Assembly: GCF_009176975.1 (NCBI RefSeq)
Contig: NZ_WEZG01000005.1
Coordinates: forward strand, 1 to 64,000
DNA length: 64,000 nt
Reading direction: 5' to 3'
DNA from: Aureimonas psammosilenae
GTDB lineage: Bacteria; Pseudomonadota; Alphaproteobacteria; Rhizobiales; Rhizobiaceae
Shown: positions 15,173-26,750 of the stretch, in pieces
Position numbering within the stretch: the stretch's first letter is position 1
Layout of the letters: the number at the start of each line of letters is the position of its first letter
The notes under the pieces: generated by a model
What the model was told of the DNA's origin: nothing
Seen by the model: only the letters and a program-made list of their open reading frames with translations
The model's database searches: none
Position numbers and translations under genes: made by a program

Positions 15173-15709
15173 TTAAAGTTCGATCTTCGCCCGCTTCGGC
15201 TTAGCCTTCGGCTTCTTGCTCGTCTTTCGACGCGGTGTCCTGGCGGCCCGCTCCTCTGCCAAGCGCTCCTTTCGTTGACGCTCCCGCGCCTGGACGATCA
15301 GCCTTTCGCCCTCGAACATCTCGCGCTGCCCGGCGGCGACTTGCGTTCGCTGGCCCAGGAGCGTCGAGGCGGTGAATTGGAGCGCGCCGGCCACCAGCAT
15401 CGATCGACCACAGTCGATATCCGCATCCGACGAGAAGTCACCAAACTCGCGCTTCAGGTTCAGGATCTGCTCGATTTCGAAAGACGGAGGCAGATGCCCG
15501 ATTGCTTGCACATAGGCGTGGTAGGCGTGCGCCGTCTCGATGCATTGGGTGACGATCTCCCACGACCGTCCCGCACCCCGAGTGACCCGCAACAGGTTCG
15601 CAGTCAGAGTGACGAGGCTCCATCGCAGTTCGGCCAGCCGGTGCTCGTGCTGGATGTCTGCGGAGCTACGTTCGGAGACGACGCGAAGGTGAGGCGGATG
15701 GTCGGACAT
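15173..15709 (-). CDS. Hypothetical protein with basic C-terminal tail
   Basis: 178 aa, soluble. Residues ~20-130 are helical (AELRWSLVTLTANLLRVTRG, CIETAHAYHAYVQAIG); residues ~135-178 are strongly basic and Arg/Lys-rich (RRKTSKKPKAKPKRAKIEL), as in nucleic-acid binding tails. I do not recognise a family. It is the last protein gene before tRNA-Ser and therefore lies at the right end of the presumed island. Confidence 0.6.
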   Translation of the reverse strand: MSDHPPHLRVVSERSSADIQHEHRLAELRWSLVTLTANLLRVTRGAGRSWEIVTQCIETAHAYHAYVQAIGHLPPSFEIEQILNLKREFGDFSSDADIDCGRSMLVAGALQFTASTLLGQRTQVAAGQREMFEGERLIVQARERQRKERLAEERAARTPRRKTSKKPKAKPKRAKIEL

Positions 15710-15888
15710 GCAGGCACGCTACCCAAGAGGGGAGGGCGCACAAGATTGGCGGAGGACGGCCCGAACGTCAGGATACGACAACGAACAACCGCGTACAGCG
15801 GAACAATGAAGTGGGGAAGAAAGTGGGGAAGGTTTCCGTTTCGCTCGTAATTCTTGAGCTAAAACAACCCGCTAGGAGTTAATCCCGG

Positions 15889-15975
15889 CGGAAAGGGGGG
15901 GATTCGAACCCCCGATACGGTTGCCCGTATGCCGCATTTCGAGTGCGGTGCATTCGACCACTCTGCCACCTTTCC
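15889..15975 (-). tRNA. tRNA-Ser (CGA)
   Basis: The reverse strand folds as a class II tRNA: acceptor GGAAAGG/CCTTTCC, anticodon stem CCGCA/TGCGG with loop CTCGAAA (anticodon CGA), a long variable arm (TACGG/CCGTA) and T-arm GGGGGTTCGAATCCCCC. The discriminator is G and CCA is not encoded. Its 3' end faces the low-G+C accessory region, the geometry expected for an island integrated at this tRNA. Confidence 0.95.
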
Positions 15976-16229
15976 GGGGCGGACATATCCTTGAAACCGA
16001 TGCGTCTGTCCAGATGCTTCTTTGCGTCTCGTGTCGATTGTTTGAGAGAGGGCGGGGCCATGGCCGGCGGCATTGACGTTGGGCCGCCTCTGCGATATCG
16101 CGGCGCACGGCCAGTCTTGTCTTCATTGATGGCGTTCCCACGTCTGCAGTGCGGGATCGGCCGGCCATAACCATAAGAAGACGACCCGGAGCTTCAGGCT
16201 TCGAGAGTTCGTGTCACAAGGATCTATCC

Positions 16230-16700
16230 ATGTTCGCAGTGATCAAGACCGGCGGCAAGCAGTACCGCGTCGCCGCCAACGACGAATTCACCATCGAGCG
16301 TCTGGCCGGCGAGGCTGGCGACAGCGTGACCTTCGCCGAAGTTCTGATGGTCGGCTCCACCGTCGGCGCGCCCTTCGTGGCCGGCGCCAGCGTGGTCGCC
16401 GAAATCGTCGAGCAGACGCGCGGCCCGAAGGTCATCTCCTTCAAGAAGCGCCGTCGCCAGAATTCCAAGCGCACGCGCGGCCATCGCCAGGACCTGACGC
16501 TGGTGCGCATCAGCGAAATCCTGACGGACGGCAAGGCGCCTTCCGAGAAGGCCAGGACCGCGCCGGCCAAGGCCGAGAACGACTCCCCGGCGACTGCCGC
16601 CGCTTCCGACATCTCGTCGGTCGAAACCTCCGAAGCGCCGCAGGCCAAGGCGAAGGCTGCCCGTAAGCCCAAGGCCGACAAGGCCGCGGACGCCGAGTAA
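16230..16700 (+). CDS. rplU: 50S ribosomal protein L21
   Basis: 156 aa. The first ~103 residues ([20 protein letters not shown] ... [16 protein letters not shown]) are a complete L21, which binds 23S rRNA domain I in the large subunit. A further ~50 residues rich in Ala, Lys, Glu and Ser form a tail that is common in Rhizobiales L21 and probably disordered. ATG 16230 is fixed by the family start; the frame is open further upstream to 16149 without meaning. Paired with rpmA 114 bp downstream, the usual rplU-rpmA order. Confidence 0.97.
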   Translation: MFAVIKTGGKQYRVAANDEFTIERLAGEAGDSVTFAEVLMVGSTVGAPFVAGASVVAEIVEQTRGPKVISFKKRRRQNSKRTRGHRQDLTLVRISEILTDGKAPSEKARTAPAKAENDSPATAAASDISSVETSEAPQAKAKAARKPKADKAADAE

Positions 16701-16814
16701 GACGCGGGATGGGAGCGGTCGAGGGATCGATCGCTCGCCGGGTCTGGAACCTGAAGATTTGAACGGGTCCCGTCGCTTTCCTTGAGCGATGCGCGATCCG
16801 AAGGAGAAACGAAG

Positions 16815-17081
16815 ATGGCACATAAAAAGGCAGGCGGCTCGTCCCGCAACGGTCGCGACTCCGAGTCGAAGCGTCTCGGCGTCAAGAAATCGGGTGGCCA
16901 GGCGGTTGTCCCGGGCAACATCATCGTGCGTCAGCGCGGCACGCGTTGGCACCCGGGCGCCGGCGTCGGCATCGGCAAGGACCACACGATCTTCGCGACG
17001 GTCGAAGGCGCCGTGACCTTCCGCGACAAGGCCAACCGCACGTACATTTCGGTCACGCCGAAGGCGATGGCCGCCGAGTGA
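16815..17081 (+). CDS. rpmA: 50S ribosomal protein L27
   Basis: 88 aa. [20 protein letters not shown] and the segment [15 protein letters not shown] are diagnostic. The N-terminal Gly-rich tail reaches the peptidyl-transferase centre; there is no cleavable Firmicutes-type extension. AAGGAG stands about 9 bases before ATG 16815. In the rplU-rpmA-obgE neighbourhood typical of bacteria; a terminator follows at 17161. Confidence 0.98.
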   Translation: MAHKKAGGSSRNGRDSESKRLGVKKSGGQAVVPGNIIVRQRGTRWHPGAGVGIGKDHTIFATVEGAVTFRDKANRTYISVTPKAMAAE

Positions 17082-17160
17082 CCGGAGCCTCCCGAGCGCC
17101 GGTGTCCCGAAGACCCGGCGCCTGAGGAGACCCGAACAGGGTTCGAGCTTCCAGGACGGC

Positions 17161-17199
17161 AAGGGGAGACGGGACACCACCCTCTCCCCTTTCTCGTTT
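17161..17199 (+). terminator. Rho-independent terminator after rpmA
   Basis: The 9-bp stem AAGGGGAGA/TCTCCCCTT with a 13-base loop is followed by TCTCGTTTT. It separates the ribosomal pair from the downstream GNAT gene. Confidence 0.7.
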
Positions 17200-17220
17200 T
17201 CCGACCCGGAGCGGCGACCC

Positions 17221-17801
17221 ATGGAACACGAACTCGACAGTCTGGGCGAGGAGCCCCTCGAACCCTTGTCCACGCGGCGGCTGCGGTTGCGGCGACCGCT
17301 GGAGACCGATGCCTCGCGCATCGCCGAGCTTGCCGGCGACCGGAGCGTGGCGGAAATGCTGGCGCATGTGCCGCACCCTTATCGCATGGCGGATGCCGAG
17401 GATTTCCTGGAAGTCGCGGCGCGAAGCGTCGTCTTCGCGGTGACGCTGGCCGAGAACGACCGCTTCATCGGTATCTGCGGATTGCGCCCGACGGAGCGGG
17501 CCGGCGCCGGCGATCTCGGCTATTGGCTCGGCCGACCCTATTGGGGGCAGGGCTATGCGACGGAAGCGGCGCAGGCGGTGGTGGATCTCGCCTTCGAGAC
17601 GGCCGGGCTCACCTGCGTTCTGGCCGGCTGCCGGGCGATCAACGGTCGCTCCCGGCGCGTTCTCGAGAAATGCGGCTTCCAGTATCGGGGAACGAGCACC
17701 TTCGTGTCGCGCGCGGCGGGCCGCGTGTCGAGCGAGCAGTTCGGCCTGGAGCGGCGCACCTGGGAAGCCTTGCGGTCCTGGGGCCGCCTGGATGCGGCGG
17801 C

Positions 17802-17808
<7 letters not shown>
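17221..17808 (+). CDS. GNAT family N-acetyltransferase (RimJ/RimL-like)
   Basis: 195 aa. It has the RimJ/RimL start LSTRRLRLRRPLETDASRIA, then motif A around GDLGYWLGRPYWGQGYATEA (acetyl-CoA binding Q/GxGYxxE) and motif B INGRSRRVLEKCGFQYRG. The enzyme transfers acetyl from acetyl-CoA to an amino group, often the N-terminus of a ribosomal protein, although the substrate here is unknown. A gene of this kind between rpmA and obgE is usual in Rhizobiales. GGAG lies nine bases upstream of ATG 17221, and the last seven bases overlap the lipoprotein gene. Confidence 0.9.
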
Positions 17809-20618
<2,810 letters not shown>

Positions 20619-20621
20619 CCG

Positions 20622-21896
20622 ATGCTGACCAAGGTCGATGATGTCGAAACCCTGATGCTGGATATGGGTGCGCGCGCCAAGGCGGCCGCGCGCATCCTCG
20701 CCACCGCGTCTTCTAACAGCAAGAATGCCGCGCTTCTCGCCATGGCCGATGCCGTCGAGGCCGATCTGGCAGTGATCCTCGATGCCAATACTGAGGATCT
20801 GGAGCGCGCCCGCACCAACGGTCTCGGCCCCGCCATCCTGGACCGTCTGACGCTGACGGAAGGGCGGGTCGAGGCGATCGCGGGCGCCCTGCGCGAAGTC
20901 GCCGAGCTCCCCGATCCGGTCGGTTCGGTGGTGACGGAATGGGAGCGGCCGAACGGCCTTCGCATTCGCCGCGTGCGAACCCCGCTCGGCGTCGTCGGCG
21001 TGATCTACGAAAGCCGGCCGAACGTCACGGCCGATGCCGGCGCGCTTTGTTTGAAGGCCGGAAATGCGGTGATCCTGCGCGGAGGTTCCGATTCTTCAGC
21101 GTCTTCGGGCGCGATCCATGCGAGCCTGACCAAAGGCCTCGCCAAAGCCGGCCTGCCCGTGGATGCCATCCAGCTCGTGCCGGTCAGCGACCGCGCGGCG
21201 GTGGGCCATATGCTGACGGGGCTTGCCGGCGCGGTGGATGTCATCGTGCCGCGCGGCGGCCGCTCCTTGGTGGAGCGCGTGCAAAGCGAAGCGCGCGTGC
21301 CGGTCTTCGCTCATCTGGAAGGCCTCTGCCATCTTTATATCGACGGACGCGCCGATCTCGGCATGGCGGTCGCGCTGGCGGTGAATTCCAAGATGCGGCG
21401 CACCGGCGTCTGCGGGGCGACGGAAACGATCCTCGTCGACCGGGCGGTGGCGCACACCCATCTCGTGCCGGTTCTGGCCGCGCTCGCCGAAAAGGGATGC
21501 GAGATCCGCGGCGACGAGGCGGTGCGCGATCTTTATCCGCAAGGCTTGCCGGCCCACCCTAAGGACTGGGAAACCGAATATCTCGACGCAATCGTCTCGG
21601 TCGCCGTGGTGGACGGCGTGGAAGGGGCGATCCGCCATATCGAGCGCTATTCCTCGCATCATACCGAGGCGATCGTGACCGACGACGAAGCGGCGGCGAC
21701 GCGCTTCCTGACGGGGCTCGATTCGGCGATCCTCCTCCACAACGCCTCCACGCAGTTCGCCGACGGCGGCGAATTCGGCTTCGGCGGCGAGATCGGCATC
21801 GCGACCGGCAAGATGCACGCGCGCGGTCCGGTGGGCGTCGAACAGTTGACGAGCTTCAACTACCGCGTTCTCGGCACCGGCCAGACGCGGCCGTGA
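20622..21896 (+). CDS. proA: Gamma-glutamyl phosphate reductase
   Basis: 424 aa aldehyde-dehydrogenase fold. It carries [20 protein letters not shown], the nucleophile Cys in [14 protein letters not shown] and the C-terminal [20 protein letters not shown]. It reduces glutamyl-5-phosphate to the semialdehyde with NADPH, directly after ProB. It begins three bases after proB; nadD follows 34 bp later on the same strand. Confidence 0.97.
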   Translation: MLTKVDDVETLMLDMGARAKAAARILATASSNSKNAALLAMADAVEADLAVILDANTEDLERARTNGLGPAILDRLTLTEGRVEAIAGALREVAELPDPVGSVVTEWERPNGLRIRRVRTPLGVVGVIYESRPNVTADAGALCLKAGNAVILRGGSDSSASSGAIHASLTKGLAKAGLPVDAIQLVPVSDRAAVGHMLTGLAGAVDVIVPRGGRSLVERVQSEARVPVFAHLEGLCHLYIDGRADLGMAVALAVNSKMRRTGVCGATETILVDRAVAHTHLVPVLAALAEKGCEIRGDEAVRDLYPQGLPAHPKDWETEYLDAIVSVAVVDGVEGAIRHIERYSSHHTEAIVTDDEAAATRFLTGLDSAILLHNASTQFADGGEFGFGGEIGIATGKMHARGPVGVEQLTSFNYRVLGTGQTRP

Positions 21897-21930
21897 ACGC
21901 GGCATCCAACGGCGCGCACGATCGTCACGC

Positions 21931-22548
21931 ATGAGTCTGGCGCCGCGATACCTGCGCATTCCGAACGCGCCGGCGGGCGCGACGGTCGGCCTTTTCGGCG
22001 GTTCGTTCGATCCGCCGCACGAAGGGCATCGCCTTGTCGCGCAAAGCGCCATGCGGCGATTGCGCCTCGACCGCCTGTGGTGGCTGGTATCGCCGGGAAA
22101 CCCGTTGAAGCGCCACGACGGCCTGCGCCCCTTGGCCGAGCGCGTCGCCCTGTCGCGTGCCCTGATGCCGGGACGGCGCGCCGAGGTGACGGGCTTCGAG
22201 GCCGCTTATCGCCTGCGCTACACGGCCGATCTCGTGCGGCTCCTGCGCCGGGAGCGGCCGCTCCTCCATTTCGTATGGATAATGGGGGCCGACAGTCTGG
22301 CCGGCTTCCATCGCTGGCAGGATTGGCGCGAGATCGCCGGTTCCGTGCCGATCGCGGTGATCGACCGACCGGGCTCGACGCTGTCCAGCCTCGCGTCGCC
22401 GATGGGCTTGCAATTCAAGAGCGCCCGGATCGCGGAAGCCGACGCCGTTCTTCTTCCGCGCCTGCGCCCGCCCGCCTGGGTGTTCCTGCACGGCCCGAGA
22501 TCGTGGGCGTCCTCCACGGCCTTGCGGGCCAAACTTGAGGGAAAGTAA
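21931..22548 (+). CDS. nadD: Nicotinate-mononucleotide adenylyltransferase
   Basis: 205 aa. GLFGGSFDPPHEGH contains the (H/T)xGH nucleotidyl-transferase motif; WWLVSPGNPLK, FVWIMGADSLAGFHRWQDW and the C-terminal SSTALRAKL (ISxTxIR equivalent) complete the NadD pattern. It makes deamido-NAD from NaMN and ATP. It sits between proA and rsfS as in many alphaproteobacteria. No strong ribosome site precedes ATG 21931, so coupling to the upstream transcript is likely. Confidence 0.95.
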   Translation: MSLAPRYLRIPNAPAGATVGLFGGSFDPPHEGHRLVAQSAMRRLRLDRLWWLVSPGNPLKRHDGLRPLAERVALSRALMPGRRAEVTGFEAAYRLRYTADLVRLLRRERPLLHFVWIMGADSLAGFHRWQDWREIAGSVPIAVIDRPGSTLSSLASPMGLQFKSARIAEADAVLLPRLRPPAWVFLHGPRSWASSTALRAKLEGK

Positions 22549-22628
22549 CGATTTCCCCTTCTTTCTCCTTGACCTGTGACGATGCGGTTCTTGAAACCGT
22601 CACCGTCAAGGCCCTATCTTGAAATCTC

Positions 22629-23093
22629 GTGGGAGAGGGCAGCCCGCCTTCTTCCGTTTTTCTTGCGGGAAAAGGAAACACCCTGCTGACAACCGCGATC
22701 AAGGCTGTGGACGCCACGCTTTCCAGCTCTTCCGAGACCATTGCCGGCGAGGCCGGCGGGTCCGCCATCGCCGCCGTTCTTCGGAGCCTCGAAGATTCCA
22801 AGGGCGAAGACATTCTGGCCATCGACCTCACCGGCAAATCGCCGATCGCCGACCACATGGTGATCGTTTCGGGGCGCTCGAACCGTCACGTCACCGCCGT
22901 CGCCGACCATCTCCTGCGCGACCTGAAGGATGCCGGCTACGGCAATTGCCGGGTCGAGGGTCTGCAGGCCGGCGACTGGGTGCTGATCGACGCCGGCGAC
23001 ATCATCATCCACGTCTTCCGCCCGGAAGTGCGGACCTTCTACAACCTCGAAAAGATGTGGTCGGTGGGCGAGGCGGAAGCCACCCGTCACTAA
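22629..23093 (+). CDS. rsfS: Ribosome silencing factor
   Basis: Up to 154 aa. The RsfS (Iojap) domain is clear from AAVLRSLEDSKGEDILAIDL through ADHMVIVSGRSNRHV and GDWVLIDAGDIIIHVF to RTFYNLEKMW. It binds L14 on 50S and blocks subunit joining when nutrients fall. The start is uncertain: GTG 22629 is the longest, but the only Shine-Dalgarno-like stretch (AAAGGAAA, 22671-22678) points to a position near 22683-22686, where the codons are CTG CTG; GTG 22707 is a further option. Followed by rlmH after 34 bp. Confidence 0.92.
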   Translation: MGEGSPPSSVFLAGKGNTLLTTAIKAVDATLSSSSETIAGEAGGSAIAAVLRSLEDSKGEDILAIDLTGKSPIADHMVIVSGRSNRHVTAVADHLLRDLKDAGYGNCRVEGLQAGDWVLIDAGDIIIHVFRPEVRTFYNLEKMWSVGEAEATRH

Positions 23094-23127
23094 TCCCGTC
23101 CGACGGGTTGAGGGAAGGAATACCTCG

Positions 23128-23610
23128 ATGCGGGTGACGGTCGCCGCCGTCGGGCGGATGAAGGCCGGCCCCGAACGGGAACTCGCGCAGCGCTATCTCG
23201 ACCGCCTCGCCAAGACCGGCGGCGCGGTCGGGCTGGACTATGCGGGGCTGATCGAAGAAGCGGAGTCGCGCGCCGGCACCGCGCCCGAGCGCAAGCGCGA
23301 CGAGGCCGCGCGCTTGACCGCAGCCCTGCCGGACAAGACCGCGATCGTGCTTCTCGACGAAACCGGCAAGACCTTTTCGTCGCCCGATTTCGCCGCGCGC
23401 CTCGGCACTTTGCGCGACGAGGGAACGCGCGATCTGGCGGTCCTGATCGGCGGGCCGGACGGTCTCGATCCCGAACTGAAGCGGCAAGCGCGGCTCGTCG
23501 TCGCCTTTGGGGCGATGACCTGGCCGCACCAGATCGTCCGCATCCTTCTGGCGGAACAACTCTACCGCGCCGTCACCATCCTGTCCGGCCACCCCTATCA
23601 CCGGGTCTGA
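23128..23610 (+). CDS. rlmH: 23S rRNA pseudouridine-1915 N3-methyltransferase
   Basis: 160 aa SPOUT methyltransferase. The trefoil-knot SAM site is seen in AVLIGGPDGLDPELKRQA and MTWPHQIVRILLAEQLYRAV, ending in the invariant LSGHPYHRV. It methylates pseudouridine 1915 in helix 69 of assembled 70S ribosomes. GAGGGAAGGAA precedes ATG 23128. The pairing with rsfS is common in bacteria. Confidence 0.96.
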   Translation: MRVTVAAVGRMKAGPERELAQRYLDRLAKTGGAVGLDYAGLIEEAESRAGTAPERKRDEAARLTAALPDKTAIVLLDETGKTFSSPDFAARLGTLRDEGTRDLAVLIGGPDGLDPELKRQARLVVAFGAMTWPHQIVRILLAEQLYRAVTILSGHPYHRV

Positions 23611-23730
23611 GCCACGCCGGAACGCTTGTTGCGCCTCCGCCACAAGGGCGGGAACATTTTCCGCATCCGTTTTTCCGCCATCGGCGCGCCATCAACAGCC
23701 TCGAACAAGCTTCGGGCGTTGCGTTGGCGA

Positions 23731-25296
23731 ATGGTTGAGCGCTTGTTAACGCGGGTGGGATTAGGGTGCGGCCCGAAGCGCTTCGGCGCCGGTTTCTGCG
23801 ACAAGGGTGCGGGCAACTTGCGAAGCGGCAGGTCAGCTAAACTTAAAAGTTCCGCGCGCGTTTGTCTGGTTCGCGCCGGCTGGATCGCGCTCGGCCTCCT
23901 GTCCGCCATGCCGTCCGTCGCCGCCGCCCCGGACCTCGATGCCGTGCCGGTAGGGCCACCTCGCAGCATCGCAATCGAAGCCGAGCGCAACCGCACGGCC
24001 GACCAGCTTGCTTCCATCTCCGCTTCCATCTCGCTGACGCGCGAAGGCATCGCCAAGCTGGACGCCGAGATCGCCGGAATCGCAGCCGACCGCGACCGTA
24101 TCCGGCAGGCGATGATCGACGCCGCCGCCGCGCAGAAAGCCCTCGCCCTCGACGTGTCGCAGACGGAAGGGCGCATCGAAGGTTTGGCCGGCGAGGAAGG
24201 CGAGTTGAAAGCGTCGCTCCGCTCTCGTCGCGGGCTTTTGGCGGAGGTTCTGGGCGCACTGGAGCGTATCGGCCGCAAGCCCCCCCCGGCGCTTCTGGTG
24301 AAGCCCGACGACGCGCTCGGCTCGGTGCGCAGCGCCATTCTCCTCGGCGCCGTCGTGCCGGGCATCCGCCAGGAAACCGAAAAGCTTGTCGCGGATCTGG
24401 AACAGCTTGCCCAGGTCAAGCGCGATATCGCTTCGGAAAAGGCGCGCTATGTCGCGAGCTTGACGCAGAAGCGCGAGGAAGAAGAGCGCCTCGCCCGGCT
24501 CTTCACCGAAAAAGAAAGGCTGGAGCAGGGCAGCCGCGACCGGCGCGAGTCCGAGCGCCGCCGCGCCGCCGATCTCGCGTCCAAGGCGACGAGCCTTCAG
24601 GACCTCGTCGCCGCGCTGGAAGCGGACGCGACAGTTGCGCGCGCCGCTGAAGAAGCCGCGATCGCCGCCGCCCGCCGCCAGGCAGAGCCCGCCGCCAAGG
24701 AACAAGCCCAGCCGATGCCCCCGGACGAGCGCGGGGACGCGGGTGAGCGCGAGGTCGCCGCGCTGCCGCCGGAAGGCCAAACACCGTCCCAAAGCTATGA
24801 TATTGCGTCACTTCGCCGTGACATGGGGCGGATCGAGCCCGTCGCCGCATTTTCGACATTGAAGAAACGTCTCACCCCTCCTGTGGCGGGTGGAGTCCTG
24901 ACGCGGTTCGGAGAAAGCGACGGCATCGGTCGCCCGAGCGCGGGCATGTTCTTTCTCGCCAAGGCCGGCGACATCGTGACGGCGCCCGCGGACGGTCAGG
25001 TTTTGTATTCGGGTCCCTTCCGCTCCTACGGCGAGCTATTGATCCTTGACGCCGGCGATGGCTATCATGTCGTGTTGGCGGGCATGAGCCGGTCCGACGT
25101 GGAAGTTGGGCAGGGCGTTCTCGCCGGTGAACCCGTGGCGGTGATGGGAGCCCGACGGGTGGCGAGCGCGTCGGGGCTTGAGTTCGAAGCGAGCGAACCC
25201 TCGCTTTACGTAGAATTTCGCAAGGACGGGAAACCGGTCGATCCGTCTCCGTGGTGGACGTCTCGGCTATCTGGAAGGACCAGGAATGATACGTAA
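23731..25296 (+). CDS. EnvC-like murein hydrolase activator
   Basis: About 521 aa. After a membrane/signal segment (VCLVRAGWIALGLLSAMPSV) comes a long coiled coil rich in Arg/Glu/Ala (roughly residues 85-330 from this start) and then a C-terminal LytM/M23 domain. The metal-binding residues are lost: the HxxxD region reads RFGESDGIGRPSAGMFF and the HxH region YHVVLAG, so the domain should act as an activator of amidases, like EnvC, and not as a peptidase. ATG 23731 is a tentative start; the open frame reaches 23626 and TTG codons nearer the signal segment are possible. The stop lies 11 bases inside ctpA, which couples the two. Confidence 0.85.
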   Translation: MVERLLTRVGLGCGPKRFGAGFCDKGAGNLRSGRSAKLKSSARVCLVRAGWIALGLLSAMPSVAAAPDLDAVPVGPPRSIAIEAERNRTADQLASISASISLTREGIAKLDAEIAGIAADRDRIRQAMIDAAAAQKALALDVSQTEGRIEGLAGEEGELKASLRSRRGLLAEVLGALERIGRKPPPALLVKPDDALGSVRSAILLGAVVPGIRQETEKLVADLEQLAQVKRDIASEKARYVASLTQKREEEERLARLFTEKERLEQGSRDRRESERRRAADLASKATSLQDLVAALEADATVARAAEEAAIAAARRQAEPAAKEQAQPMPPDERGDAGEREVAALPPEGQTPSQSYDIASLRRDMGRIEPVAAFSTLKKRLTPPVAGGVLTRFGESDGIGRPSAGMFFLAKAGDIVTAPADGQVLYSGPFRSYGELLILDAGDGYHVVLAGMSRSDVEVGQGVLAGEPVAVMGARRVASASGLEFEASEPSLYVEFRKDGKPVDPSPWWTSRLSGRTRNDT

Positions 25297-26629
25297 GCTC
25301 TCGCTTCTCTTCGCGGGCGCGCTGATGGGTGCCACGGCGATGACGGTCATCGTCGGCCAGCAGGCGGGGGTCGCCAACGCGGCGGGCTCCGACACCTATC
25401 GCCAGCTCGCGATCTTCGGCGACGTGTTCGAGCGCGTGCGCTCGCAATATGTTTCCGCGCCCGACGACCAGAAGATGGTGGAAAACGCCATCAACGGCAT
25501 GCTCACCTCCCTCGACCCGCATTCGAGCTACATGAACGCCAAGGAAGCGGCGGACATGCGCACCGAAACGCGCGGCCAGTTCGGGGGCCTCGGCATCGAG
25601 GTCACGATGCAGGACGAGCTCGTCAAGGTCGTGTCGCCCTTCGAGGGCACTCCGGCCGACAAGGCGGGCGTTCTGGCCGGCGATCTCATCGCCGAGATCA
25701 ACGGCGATCAGGTGCGCGGCCTCACCCTTTCGCAGGCGGTCGAGAAGATGAAGGGCGACATCGGTTCGTCCGTCACGCTCACCATCGTGCGCGAAGGGGC
25801 GACGAAGCCCATCCGCCTTTCCATCAAGCGCGACGAGATCAAGGTGCCCTCCGTCCGCCACGAGGTGAAGGACGATGTCGGCTACATCAAGCTCCTGAAG
25901 TTCAACGAGCAGACCACCGTCGGCATGGAAGAAGCCATCGCCGATATCGAGAAGAAGGTTCCAGCCGACAAGCTGAAGGGCTTCGTGCTCGATCTGCGCC
26001 GCAATCCGGGCGGACTTCTCGACGAAGCGGTGTCCGTGTCGGACGCCTTCCTGGAAAACGGCGAGATCGTTTCGACGCGCGGCCGCAACCCGGAAGAAAC
26101 CCGCCGCTACAACGCGCGCTCGGGCGACGACATCCACGGCAAGCCGCTGGTGGTGATCGTCAACGGCGGCTCGGCCTCGGCTTCCGAGATCGTGGCCGGC
26201 GCGTTGCAGGATCAGCGCCGCGCGACGGTTGTCGGCTCGCGTTCCTTCGGCAAGGGCTCGGTGCAGACCATCATCCCGCTCGGCGGCAACGGTGCGCTGC
26301 GCCTGACCACGGCGCTCTACTACACGCCGTCCGGCCGCTCCATCCAGGGACGCGGTATCGACCCGGATATCGCCGTCGAGCAGCCGCTGCCCGACGACAT
26401 CAAGAAGCAGATGGGCCTCGACGCCGGAGACGAGGTGACGCGCGGCGAGTCTTCGCTCCGTGGCCATATCACCGGCAAGGAAGAAAACTCGGAAGGGTCC
26501 GGTTCGCTCGATTACGTGCCGCCGGACGCCAAGGACGACATCCAGCTCAACTACGCGCTGGATCTCCTGCGCGGTGTGAAGACCGACGCGGCCTTCCCGC
26601 CCAAGCCCGACCAGCGCGCGGCCAAGTAA
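25286..26629 (+). CDS. ctpA: Carboxy-terminal processing protease (S41)
   Basis: 447 aa. It has a signal/anchor MIRKLSLLFAGALMGATAM, a PDZ domain (about 85-170; GGLGIEVTMQDELVKVVSPF, KAGVLAGDLI) and an S41 protease domain with the catalytic Ser in GGSASASEIVAGAL and Lys in SRSFGKGSVQT. Periplasmic CtpA in rhizobia trims envelope proteins and cell-wall hydrolases. It overlaps the EnvC-like gene by 11 bases with AAGGACCAGGA before its ATG, a linkage conserved in the order. A strong terminator follows. Confidence 0.96.
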   Translation: MIRKLSLLFAGALMGATAMTVIVGQQAGVANAAGSDTYRQLAIFGDVFERVRSQYVSAPDDQKMVENAINGMLTSLDPHSSYMNAKEAADMRTETRGQFGGLGIEVTMQDELVKVVSPFEGTPADKAGVLAGDLIAEINGDQVRGLTLSQAVEKMKGDIGSSVTLTIVREGATKPIRLSIKRDEIKVPSVRHEVKDDVGYIKLLKFNEQTTVGMEEAIADIEKKVPADKLKGFVLDLRRNPGGLLDEAVSVSDAFLENGEIVSTRGRNPEETRRYNARSGDDIHGKPLVVIVNGGSASASEIVAGALQDQRRATVVGSRSFGKGSVQTIIPLGGNGALRLTTALYYTPSGRSIQGRGIDPDIAVEQPLPDDIKKQMGLDAGDEVTRGESSLRGHITGKEENSEGSGSLDYVPPDAKDDIQLNYALDLLRGVKTDAAFPPKPDQRAAK

Positions 26630-26654
26630 GGCGCGTCGCTTTCGATGACGTTTC

Positions 26655-26688
26655 GCCCGGCCGGGTTTTCCCGGCCGGGCTTTTCTTT
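26655..26688 (+). terminator. Strong rho-independent terminator after ctpA
   Basis: A perfect 11-bp stem GCCCGGCCGGG/CCCGGCCGGGC around a TTTT loop is followed by TTTTCTTT, 25 bp after the ctpA stop. Confidence 0.92.
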
Positions 26689-26750
26689 GCACGATCAACC
26701 GTTTCCGCCCCACGAGCCTCGTTCCAGCCAGACTGGTTAATCAGTCATCC

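Noticed and set aside
15808-15870. Direct repeat GTGGGGAAG and an open tail reading VGKKVGKVSVSLV considered as an integrase remnant next to tRNA-Ser
   Set aside because: No recombinase motif (R...HxxR...Y) is visible upstream in that frame, so there is no positive evidence.
24872-26713. 613-codon minus-strand open frame across ctpA
   Set aside because: Arg/His/Ala-rich shadow of the envC-like and ctpA genes, which have clear domains on the plus strand.
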